From assembly GCA_011947345.1 (NCBI GenBank), contig JAAVTG010000561.1, positions 434,001-498,000 on the forward strand: a DNA stretch of 64,000 nucleotides, written 5' to 3'. Under the pieces are notes generated by a model that worked only from the letters and a program-made list of their open reading frames with translations, ran no database searches and was not told the DNA's origin. Both the position numbers and the translations under genes were made by a program. How positions within the stretch are numbered: position 1 is the first letter of the stretch; every line of letters starts with the position of its first letter. Shown in pieces: positions 54,552 to 64,000 of the stretch. The stretch comes from Phytophthora quininea. Lineage: Eukaryota > Oomycota > Peronosporomycetes > Peronosporales > Peronosporaceae.

Positions 54552-57169
54552 ATGTACTGCCGCCACTATCTGTTGATACTGCTCTCCTGTCTGCAAGTAG
54601 CATCGGCTTGGCGACAATGGACATGGGGTGCCAATGCGTCCAGCCCGACAGCTCGACGAGGTCACTCGTTAGTGACGTATTCGTCATATTTGGTGGTTTT
54701 CGGAGGTCGCACTGAGGACTCGACACGGACTCACGTGCCCAAGACGTACGAGATCACCAAAGTCAACGGGTCTCTGGGGTTCGTATCGTACGACGACAAG
54801 ATCGCGTACGCCTCGAACGACACCGAAGTGCCGGTTGCTGTTTATTTCAACGACATTTGGAGCTACAACATCAGTAAGTACGTACGAACCAATCCATTAG
54901 ACGTACTGGACTGATCGATTTGTTTACCATGCGTAGACTGCACACGGTTTGCAGATAATGGCTGTATCGATAGTACGTGGACGGAGTTAAATGCTGGCGC
55001 TACGTGGGAGGTTGCCAGATCGTCTACGGAGCAAAAGTCTGCACGCATCCAAGCGAGCGGTGGCAGCACCGCGCCGAAGTGCTGAGCAACAGCTCCATGG
55101 TTGTATACGGAGGATTCGGCCCCATGTGTAGGGATTATTGCGACGACTTGTGGCTCTACGACTTCACCGACGGCTCCTGGACCGAGATGATCGAGTTGGG
55201 GAGCACGAACGACGGCCCTGGCAAGCGATTCAAGTTCTCTAGCGTGGTTCTGAACAACAAGATGTATGTCTTTGGCGGCTTCCGTCTTTGGCAGGGCTTC
55301 GCAAATGAGAACAGTGAAGAAAACGATTGGAATGGGACCAGCCAGTATCCGCTAGGAGGATATCTCAACGACCTGTGGATGTACGACATGGACAACAATT
55401 CGTGGACCAACATTACCGAGGCCGTGCAGTGTCCTACAGACCCAAAGATACTCGCCGCCGATTTGCTAAATGAGATTGAAGTGGAGTGTGTGGTGACCTG
55501 GCCCCCGCCTCGAGCTGGCCATGCTGCGGTGGTCCATAACGACGCCATCATTATCCACGGAGGCTATCACACGTTCTATCCGTACCCGACAACAACCAGC
55601 GCGGGTTCTGGACTTGGAACTCGAAGTACGCAAGGGGTAGGCTTTACGCCGTTCCCGACGCACCCGTACTATTTGGACGACATGTGGAAATTCAATGTTT
55701 CTACCAGAACCTGGACAAAGATTATCCCGGACAGCGACTCGATTCCGGAGCCAAGACTTGACCACACCCTCATCGCCACAAATGACGTCTTCGTGCTGTT
55801 TGGAGGATACGTCACGAATTATTATTTCGACGATACGTGGCAGTACAACGCAAGTAAGTCTACGACGTTTCGATCTATAGTGATTGTGGGTCTGACTGTG
55901 TTGTTGCTTGTCAAAGGTGCTAACCGATGGGTCAAGCAGTCCTCGTTTATTTATCCGCTCTACCCTGCGTCATGTACCGACGATCTACAAGCTCGCCGGT
56001 TGCCGTTCAGCGGGAACTACAAAGCCTACGTGCCACCAACCGCGTTACCAGATAACCCGTTCGACTACTACTTCATCGCGGAGACTCACTACGGAACTCA
56101 AACAGTATGAACGATTCATTCGCTTTTCGTTCTGCTTTCCTAACTATTGCTATAGTTTTCTGTACTGGCAGAACCAACGCGAGGCACGAGCCAAGAGCGT
56201 GTACTAATTGAGCAAGCAAGACGCCAAGCCCCTGGCTGGGACGGCTGTCGAGATCGTCAGGACGGACGCGACGATCTCCCCGCAGAACTCCAAAGGGAAC
56301 ATCCATCCCAACGATCTGGTCACACGAGTGTGTATCATGCTGCTTTTGAAAAGGTTTTCGTGTTCGGTGGCTACGGTTTCACACAAAAGGAGCAATACCA
56401 AGTCGCGGATACGTTTGCTGCGGCTTCGCTCAGCGATCTGTGGCAATACGACCTCAATAACTGCATCAAGAACTGCTCATTGCACGGTGAATGCCTCGCC
56501 GGGAACTGCCGTTGCGACGACGGATATTACGGCGAGGACTGCTCAAATTCGACGTGTCCAGGGTCTTTCTGTACGTACGACGATGCCCACCAGACCCAAG
56601 TATGTGACCACTGCTGCTTCTCCGGGTTCGAACACACGGACAATGACACCTACGTCGAAAACATCCAGAAGTTCCCTTGCTCTGACGAGAATGCTCATTA
56701 CTCGAACGGAATCTGCGACGGGTTTGGCATGTGCATCTGTCGTCCACCGTTCATCGGCGAGGATTGCTCCATCCGAGACTGCGGCTACAATTGTTCAGGT
56801 CACGGCTACTGCTCAGTCGAGTTCCCCAATTCGCGATGCCTGTGCGACGAAGGCTGGTTCGGCAAATACTGCGGTGCACGTAAGTACCGTGCATATCCCA
56901 TCTGACCATTCTAACGTGTTTTGTCTGCAGAAATGTGTCTGAACAATTGCTCGTACCCGAACGGCGAGTGTGTGAACGGGAGTTGCTACTGCTCGATGAT
57001 CTACGAGCCGTATAACAACACGCTTGAGTATCTGCCGTTGATGGGCGAGGATTGCTCGTTCCTGTTGCCGTTCGCCGGGGTCACTCGAATCCCGTCGACG
57101 ATCTCGATCTACACAACCATCATCGTCACGATCGTGCTGACACTTGGCCTGAGTCTTCCAAACATCTAA
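54552..57169 (+). CDS. Kelch-repeat and EGF-like membrane protein, one frameshift
   Basis: Five exons: 54552-54873, 54937-55853, 55917-56104, 56156-56879 and 56931-57169, with GTAAGT/GTATGA donors and introns of 51-63 nt. The signal peptide is MYCRHYLLILLSCLQVASA. Kelch motifs include GHSLVTYSSYLVVFGG, SMVVYGGFG, KMYVFGGF, GHAAVVHNDAIIIHGGY and KVFVFGGYG, so a beta-propeller is expected. Cys-rich EGF-like modules follow (CSLHGECLAGNCRCDDGYYG, CSGHGYCS, CLCDEGWFGKYC). The very C-terminal hydrophobic stretch IYTTIIVTIVLTLGLSL with almost no tail suggests a membrane anchor or GPI signal. One base is missing near 54991 (TELNA-WRYVGG); adding it gives 797 codons. It is like attractin or MEGF8 in composition. 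An adhesion or surface-sensing role is inferred only. Confidence 0.78.
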
Positions 57170-57330
57170 ACTATCGCCGTTAAGAAATGAATGCACATTC
57201 CGGTGAACGTTGCTTGGTGACGAATACCACGAGTCGTTTCGGTCCGCGGCCCGCGTCTTCCAAGCGTCGCAAAAAGCTAAACGATCGCGATCTCGAAGGC
57301 AGGGAGCGAGTTGAAACGTGGATTCCGATA

Positions 57331-60068
57331 ATGGCGTCCTATGGAGGTGGCTACGGGCAGTCCAGACACGGTCTCATGGTCGAAGAGGAAGATGATGAGG
57401 ATCTGTACGAAGGTTTCAACTTCAGCATCGACCTGGCGCCTCCGCAGACGGCATCCACCAACAATTACATGTCATCTTCGTACGGGGCCCCAGCGTCGCG
57501 AGGTGGTTATAATCCGCCGGGAACTGCTTTCAGAGCGCCACCGACTCAAATGGGTCGACAGATTCCAGGATCGAGAATGGGGACTGCACAGCAACAATCC
57601 GGTGAAGCTCGACCGATGACTTCCGTGTCTGGAGCAGGGTTTTCGGTATGTTGAAAGAGGTTCTTGAGAGAGAGAGAGATCTTAAAGATTCTGACGTGTT
57701 TATTGTAGTCGAATCCACGTACTGCTTCAGGTCAAAGAACGTTCGATCCCATGGGTGAAGCTCGTAAAGCTGGAGCGGCACCGGCACTAGTAGAGAAAAC
57801 GGAAAACTCGCCAAAAGAAGTGGCGAAGGAGTTGGAACGGTCAGTGAATTCCCTCATTGAGCAGTCAGCCGAGTTGATTTCCAAGGAGCAGTACGAGGAA
57901 GCTCTCCATCTCGCCAAAGATGCGGGACGAAAGGAACGAGCATTTAACAAACACTGCGAGCTCAACGGACTCGCTGATATTCTCAACATCGACTTAACGT
58001 ACGCCGTATTTTTCAACCTCGCCAATGCGTATCACCTCAACGGACTGTGGAAAGAAGCCATTCAGTCATACACTCCGATTGTCAAGAACAAACAGTACTC
58101 CCAAGGTGGTCGGCTACGTGTCAATATGGGCAACATATACTTCGAACAGCAGCAATATCCGACGGCAATTCGTATGTATCGAATGGCATTGGACCAGATC
58201 CCAAACACCAGCAAGGAAGTGCGCTACAAAATTAAAAGAAACATTGGTGCAGCGCAAATCAAGCTAGGCCATTACCAAGACGCAGCTGCTACCTTCGAGG
58301 ACGTCATGGAAGGCAATGCCGACTTCCAATCGGGTTTTAACCTTATTATTTGCTACTACGCGATCGGTGAACACGAAAAGATGCGGCGCGGGTTCACAAA
58401 CCTTATCACGATCCCAATGGAAGGAATGTCGGACGAAGACGAAGAGGAGGCCAACGAGTCCAAGGACAGTGAGAATGACCACACCACGTCCAAAGAGCAT
58501 CTCCATTCATTGAAAGCTGACGGACTCAAAGCAGAAATACGAGCACGGAGGAAGAAAGCGATGGAGTACATTTTGGTAGCTGCCAAGCTGTGTGCTCCTG
58601 CTCTGGACAAGAAGGATTGGCTAGCCGGGTTTACGTGGATCATCGACGCCTTGAAGCAAGAGAACCACGAAGGTCTCGCCAGCGAGATGGAAATCTGCAA
58701 AGCCCATTGGTTCCTCAAAGAAAAAGAGTTCGACAAGGCCATCGAAGTGCTCAAAGCCTTTGAGAAGAAAGACCCGGCACATAAAGCCATGGCAGCGACG
58801 AATCTCAGCTACCTTTACTTTGTGGAAGGCGACACCGCGCAAGCGGACAAGTACGCTTCGTTGGCAGTGCGTCACCAACGATACAACGCCAAGGCGCTGG
58901 TGAATAAAGGCAACTGCCTGTACGTAAAGAACGAGTGCGAGCGGGCGAAGGAATTGTTCCTCGAGGCGATCGGTGTTGAAGCCGACTGCATCGAAGCCAT
59001 TTACAACCTCGGGCTCGTCAACATCAAGATGGGGGTCCTCAACGAAGCGCTTCAAGCTTTCGAGAAGCTACACAGCATCGTGCCGTCCAACACGGAAGTG
59101 CTGTACCAGATCGCCAACCTGCACGACATCATGGGCAACTACCGACAAGCTGCGAAATGGTTCAACATTTTGCTGTCTTGCTTCGGCAGCATCGACAAGC
59201 GAGACCGGAACGCCAAGAACGTGGCCGACCCAGGCGTGCTAGCTCGACTGGGCCAAATCTTCAACAAGGACGACGACGAGACCCAGGCTTTCCACTACCA
59301 CCTCGAATCCTACCGATACTTCCCCATCAACTTGGACGTCATCTCGTGGCTCGGTGTCTGGTATGTCAAGAGCGAGCTGTACGAAAAGGCCATCCAGTTC
59401 TTCGAGCGGGCCAGCCAAATCCAACCGAACGAGGTCAAGTGGAGACTCATGGTCACAAGCTGCTACCGACGCATGGGCGCGTACCAGAAGGCCATGGTGC
59501 TCTACGAACAGATCCATCAAGACTATCCGGAGAACCTCGAATGTCTACGGTACCTGGTCGCGATCTGCAAAGACTTGGGCCAGCGCTGTGACGGCTTTCA
59601 GGCCAAGCTGGCCAAGTTGGAACGGGACAACGCCGTCAATTCCAAGATCCCACCGCCGCAGCCGCAGCAAGCACCACCACCGGTGAATGGCCACACGCCT
59701 CGCAAGCCGACCAACGACGACGATGAGCCACAGCCACGTCAGACGCATCAACGGCAACCAGAACCACAGTTCCAACGACAAGATAGTGGTCGAACGTCGG
59801 CGACGTATGGGAACGGATCGAGTGCTGCTGAATCTCGTTCACGAGAAGTTGACGACAGCAGTCGCAGTGAATATGTTGCACCGCCGACAATGACGATGGC
59901 CCCACCGACAGCTAGAGCTCCACAATCGCAGAAGATCACACGACCAAGCAAACACGAAGGTACGGGCGTGATGTCAGGTAGATTACTTTTTTGCTAACGT
60001 TGTTATATTGCATTGCAGATGCGGACGATTGGGGCGATGCTGACGTCGGCAATCTCTTAGGCGACTAG
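57331..60068 (+). CDS. IFT88: Intraflagellar transport protein IFT88
   Basis: TPR subunit of the IFT-B core complex, needed to build flagella. Exon 1 57331-57645, intron 57646-57708 (GTATGT...TTGTAG), exon 2 57709-59959, intron 59960-60018, exon 3 60019-60068; about 871 residues, near the 830 of animals. A second donor at 59978 fits the same phase. 59960 is preferred because it gives a 59-nt intron, typical of the window. The N-terminus has the acidic DDEDLYEGFNFSID motif of IFT88, then a glycine/proline-rich stretch and many TPRs (VFFNLANAYHLNGLW, RVNMGNIYFEQQQY, YNLGLVNIKMG, YQIANLHDIMGNYRQA). The tail is Pro/Gln-rich and ends DDWGDADVGNLLGD, acidic as in the family. The frame is unbroken. 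It follows the kelch/EGF gene by about 160 bp. Confidence 0.92.
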
Positions 60069-60379
60069 GTCGGCAATCAATGAAAATGATCCCAAAGCAA
60101 TCACATGTTGTTCGATGTTCGACCATATGGATACGGTCTCCGATCAAGCCGGGTCACTAGCTGTTGACTGGGAAGTAGACAATCTACTGGCGTGCCATAC
60201 GTACGGGGCGACCATGCAGCCGCGTTAAATGGAAGCGCTTTCTAATGCGATCGAGGTCGCATATCTTCCCGGGTCCATGGAGGTCTCTTCTCGCTCGCGG
60301 GCAATGCCATCCATGATCGCTGGTTAAGCAAGTGGATAGGTGATCAACTTGAGTTATTTGTACGGTTAAAAATCTGCTG
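60069..60379. other. Convergent intergenic region, IFT88 / ankyrin gene
   Basis: 311 bp between two stop codons; presumably 3' untranslated DNA of both genes. No gene was recognised. Confidence 0.4.
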
Positions 60380-61203
60380 CTACTGCTGTCTTCGAATTCT
60401 CTGGATAGCGGCCCAACGTCGTAGGAAAGCGAGTTCAGCGAATTCTCTCGTTTCTTCGTCTTCCTCTTCATCGGTGCTCAGTACGTCGTCCTCTGCATCC
60501 ACTAGCGCCTGCAAGTACGGGTGTTTCTCGGTCAACTCGACAATGTCCCAATGTCCGCGTCGGGCCAGGTAGTCGACGAACCCGGTCTTGCCGATGCAGT
60601 CGCTCTTGCGGTTCGCAGCGAGCCACATGACCACATTCTTATGCCCAGCGTTGAGAGCGTTCACCAGCGCGGACTGGGAGCAGCCTTCCTCTCTCTTGTC
60701 ATGCAGCCACCGGATCACTTGCAAGTGGCCGTGGGTCGCTGCGTTGTCCATCGCGTAGTGGGTCGCGCCTTCCTTCCTGTGCGCATGCAGCCACTGTAGA
60801 ACGTGTAGATGTCCGTTCTGGGCAGCAAAGTCCATGGCGTTTGACGTGCAGCCTTCCTCCCGGTTGTCGTGCAGCCACTTGACGATGTGGAGGTGGCCGT
60901 TGCACGCCGCCATGTCCATGGCGTCCGTCGTGCAGCCTTCTTGTCGGTTTGCATGCAGCCACTGCACCACATGCAGGTGACCGAACTCTGCAGCCGAGTC
61001 CATGGTTTCGGTCGAGCACCGCTGAATTTGCGTGGGTTTCGGCGACCGAGACGCTGCACCAGGTGCAAGTGGCCATGCAGCGCAGCACGCATCAGCGTCC
61101 ACTTGGGCGAGAAGTCGAGGTATCCGTTAATGTGGTGCAGCACCAAGTCGTTGGCGGCGTCGTGCCGCTCGCAGACGGCGATCGCGGCGGGTGAGAGGTC
61201 CAT
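60380..61203 (-). CDS. Ankyrin-type repeat protein, one frameshift
   Basis: Starts MDLSPAAIAVCERHDAAND at 61203. After one lost base near 61040 it continues in the frame carrying at least five tandem repeats of about 28 residues built on GHLHVVQWLHANRQEGCTT. Variants include GHLHIVKWLHDNREEGC, GHLHVLQWLHAHRKEG and GHLQVIRWLHDKREEGC. These are short ankyrin-like repeats of the type abundant in oomycetes. The C-terminus is acidic (DDVLSTDEEEDEETREFAEL) and then basic (RRWAAIQRIRRQQ). Adding one base gives 275 codons. A 5' exon may exist, since a stop precedes the ATG but an AG acceptor lies nearby. It is probably a protein-binding scaffold; partners are unknown. Confidence 0.7.
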
Positions 61204-61835
61204 GAATGTTTTCGATCGAAGTGAGCGAGCCGTCGCGAGTTCAGGAATGAGCTAACTGCTGTCCCAGCGGCGCATAGTTTGCTGGCGCTTTCGATGTTGG
61301 AAAACCGACCTGTGCTGCGGTTGTCCAGGTGTTTCTGCGCTGCGGGGGCCCAATGTCGAGGATTTGCCGACATTCCAAGGAACAGAAGTCATCGATGCGG
61401 GTCTTAGAGCGAATCCAGCGGGAGTTGGTGGCCGAGTGGGAACTATGCGTGGCGAATATGTGGCTGGAAGCCTGCGGACCATGCTAGGTCGGCAAAGTCA
61501 CAGCTAGTGTGGCGGGTTACCAACGACTCGAGTGCATTCGATGCACGCTAAAAAAATGCATGTCACCAACCCTTCGTAGAGGACGACTGCGAGGTTGGAG
61601 ATCTGTCCACCATCGTCGTGATAAGCAAGTTTTTGAACAGCGATACGGTGTCGTTACTCGCCAACAAGCCGACGAAAAGTGCACTGCAACATCAACAACA
61701 AATCTTCGACCTGAGCCCAATATGCCGCGGCTACAACCACCACCAGCACCAGCGAATGCTAAAGAATGGACAGGAGGGAATTTATAATAGCAAATAACTC
61801 TACTAGTACTGTGGGGAATGTCCAAGCAACCGCTG
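61204..61835. other. Intergenic, no clear gene
   Basis: 632 bp between the ankyrin ATG and the kinase stop. A 44-codon plus-strand frame (61353-61487, start MSRICRHSKEQKSS) and a 92-codon frame (61509-61787) are open but show no domain, signal peptide or partner exon. The ankyrin gene's promoter and the kinase 3' end should lie here. Confidence 0.4.
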
Positions 61836-64000
61836 CTACTTGTGCTCGGTTGTTGTCTTGACCATTTGCTGCAGCATGTCCTTGGCGTATCGCAGTCGCT
61901 TGGATAGATCCGGTCGCTCCGGCGTGAGGATCGCTACGGACGACGCAAACACATTCAAGTCCCCGTCGCGATCGAGGTAAGTCACCACGCGGCCATTCGA
62001 CGCCAGCATGAGCTTGGACTTGTCGAAGAAATTGAATTGCACGGTGCCGTTCGAGAGCTGGAAGAGCACGGCGTGGCGGGTCTTGACCCACTTCATAACA
62101 AACACCATGGCAGTGCCGGTCGCGCTGCCATCCATTGCCACCTCACGAGCAGACAGAACGACCGACCGAGCGAGCTGGCTTTCGAGCGTGTCCACCTCGT
62201 CGTTCTCGGCGCGGGCGTCCACCAGATAGCCTTTGAAGTGGCCCAGTAGCGTCACCTTCTTGTTGAGAGATGAATCGTAGCTATCTATACTATACCGCGC
62301 GCGGGGTTCCGATGCTGCTGCCTGGTCGCTGCTTTGCCGCTCAATGTATTCAAACGTGCGTCCATCGGCCGACGAGATCATCTTGGTAGAGTCGTTAAAG
62401 TACACACCTGAGCCGCCACTCGAGAGCATGTAGCCGATGCCGTACTTGGACGTGTAGTCCACCCACTGCGAGATCCACAAACCAGCGGGTGCGAGCGTCT
62501 TGGTCTCGTCAGCTTCCGCGCGAATTTCCTTGAGCCTTTGTGCGGCAGCAACGATCGCAGTCGCCGACGAGGACTCACTCAGTCGCTGGTCACTGTCACC
62601 ACTGCCACTACGACTGTGCTCTTGCAGAAAGAAAAACCGCGACAAGGTTTTATAAGCTGCCTCCAAGACATTTCGAGTAGTAGATGACTCTGTAGGCCCC
62701 AACAATGACCCTCTTCCTGTCGCAGAGTGCCGTCGACCTGAACTTGAAGAGGTTGATGCCCTTCCAGCGGGAGGTAGCGCGGACTGGGAGATGGACGGTG
62801 CGCTGCCTGGGTCGGAGGCCCGGTCCGCGTTCACGTCTCTGCTGCGCAGCGGATACCGCTTGGTCGCTGCAGATGGCGGCGGCACTCTCAGCACCGTAGC
62901 GGCGCCAGAATCGCTGTGTCTATTGGCAAACGTTGGGTTTTTGCACGACGGCGGGGTGACCAGCAACGCCGTCCTGGGCAACGTGGTTGGAACGAATTCA
63001 TCTGCCAGAAACGGGTGCTTCATGATCTGTTCAAGCGAAGGTCGAGCGCCGGGATCGCTCCGCAGAATCCCGCGGATGAGGGACTGCGCTGAGCGAGAGA
63101 CATGGGCTGCTTCGGGGAAATCGTACTGGTTGGCACGGATGCGCTTGTACGTCGCCTTGACATCGTCCGTCTCGAACGGAGGACGGCCTACTAACAGCGT
63201 GTACATGACCACCCCCGTGGACCAGATATCCACCTCGAAGCTGTGTCCGTCGCCACGGCCGCTGAGAATCTCCGGCGCAATGTAATTCGGCGTGCCGCAC
63301 ATGGTCCGTTTCCGGTCCTCTGCATTGTCCAGTCTAGTAGCTAAACCAAAGTCGCCGATCTTTAGCCGCATATCCGCCGTCAAAAACAAGTTGCCGAGCT
63401 TCAGGTCGCGATGAATCACCAACTGGCCATGTAGATAAGCCAGCCCTGCCACGAGCTGCCGCATGTAAAACCTGACTTCGCTCTCCGAAAGGCGCTTCCT
63501 CCTTCGCATCAGATCCGACAGAGACTGGTTGCGACACAGCTCTAGCAAAATGTAGGCGTTGTCTGTGTCCTCAAAGAAGTGCTCGAAGTGCACAATCTGC
63601 GGGTGGTTTAACGACTTGTGGATCTTGATCTCCGACGTAAACTGAAACAGCAATAATAAAAAACACTCAGCAAACAACTCTCTCCATCGTCCAAACACTT
63701 TGCTCTTACTTTCTGCTTGGCTTTCGGTTTGATCAGCGAGCTTTTCGATACCACTTTGCCGGCATAGACTGTGCCCGTCTCCTCACACTGGAGCTCATAA
63801 CACCTCGCAAAGCCTCCCTACCAGCAGCAAGGGAACATTAACAAGAATACCAATATTTAATCTATAATACCGCCTCGTACCTTGCCCAGGAACTTGCCCT
63901 TGAGGTAGGACCGCGTCTTGACGTAGCCGTGTGCATCTAGAAAGCACTCGTGGATCTGGTCGGGCACGGCGGGCTGCGGCGTCGGCTCCTTCTTGCTTTT
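61836..64000 (-). CDS. PLK: Polo-like kinase, 5' end beyond the window
   Basis: Ser/Thr kinase of the cell-division polo family. Three exons are visible: 64000-63881 (partial), 63817-63710 and 63641-61836. Introns are 63880-63818 (GTACGA...GGTAG) and 63709-63642 (GTAAGA...TTCAG). Splicing joins FLGK to GGFARCYEL, the glycine-rich loop. Then come YAGKVV (ATP Lys), HRDLKLGN (catalytic Asp), DFGLAT, GTPNYIAPE and DIWSTGVVMYTLLVGRPPF. A Ser/Pro-rich linker leads to two polo-box regions, seen as WVDYTSKYGIGYMLSSGGSG with VYFNDSTKMISS, and WVKTRHAVLFQLSNGTVQ with NFFDKSKLML. These boxes dock phosphorylated partners at spindle poles, kinetochores and basal bodies. The frame is unbroken. The N-terminus lies past base 64000. 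Confidence 0.93.

Noticed and set aside
57664..57680. GA-repeat near the start of IFT88
   Set aside because: Short dinucleotide run inside the first intron; too small to report as a repeat. A similar run at about 659-674 is also ignored.
59978..60018. Alternative 41-nt intron in IFT88 using the donor at 59978
   Set aside because: Phase is equally good, but 41 nt would be the shortest intron in the window; the donor at 59960 gives 59 nt and is preferred.
61353..61487. 44-codon plus-strand frame with a coiled-coil-like RVLERIQRELVAEWEL segment
   Set aside because: Too short, no homologue recognised and no splice partner; kept only as a note under the intergenic region.
1..64000. CRISPR arrays, tRNA or rRNA genes, intact transposons with terminal repeats, viral-type genes
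   Set aside because: None was seen by reading the sequence; the only large repeats are the ABCC-related duplications and the inverted arms.

Overview
The window looks like oomycete nuclear DNA, probably Phytophthora-like. The evidence is dense genes with short (about 50-85 nt) introns, mostly GTACGT/GTAAGT-type donors, two intraflagellar transport genes as expected of a zoospore-forming organism, an expanded ABCC transporter family, a temptin-like secreted protein and a polo-like kinase. No species name can be supported from sequence alone. No tRNA, rRNA, CRISPR array or intact mobile element was recognised. Left and middle (about 0.4-45 kb) form a transporter island. It holds seven full-length-sized ABCC (MRP-type) genes or gene remnants. 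Copies A (2903-6975) and B (9988-13993) are on the minus strand; C (17627-21713), D (24973-29019), E (29509-33566), G (35223-39296) and F (40715-44793) are on the plus strand. Only G reads open from start to stop. A and G lie in a roughly 6.7 kb inverted repeat (about 1764-8480 and 33745-40437) that also carries a small secreted-protein gene and the start of an ATP:ADP-antiporter-family carrier. B resembles E in inverted orientation, and C resembles F in direct orientation. All seven copies carry a 647-bp block encoding the second nucleotide-binding domain that is almost identical at the nucleotide level, although the transmembrane halves differ between subgroups. This points to localized gene conversion. 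Interleaved single-copy genes are an Ncb5or-type cytochrome b5 reductase, exportin-T and a MATE efflux carrier. Three small SAM methyltransferase genes of the trans-aconitate methyltransferase type also occur, one of them dead. Right (about 47-64 kb) is an ordinary gene-dense stretch: IFT139, a WW plus triple C2HC zinc-finger protein, a temptin-like secreted protein, TMEM222, a kelch/EGF membrane protein, IFT88, an ankyrin-repeat protein and the 5'-truncated (by the window edge) polo-like kinase. Many genes, including conserved single-copy ones, are interrupted by single-base deletions, often in homopolymers. Adding the inferred missing bases makes each checked length divisible by three. Many 'pseudogene' signatures here may therefore be consensus errors of a long-read assembly, and the broken ABCC copies are reported with that caveat. 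Genuine-looking lesions that do not fit this error type are TGA codons in the MATE gene, in the middle methyltransferase and in an arm ORF remnant, plus a 2-nt duplication in the methyltransferase. The transport and detoxification gene mix suggests efflux of toxic small molecules, but no substrate can be inferred.
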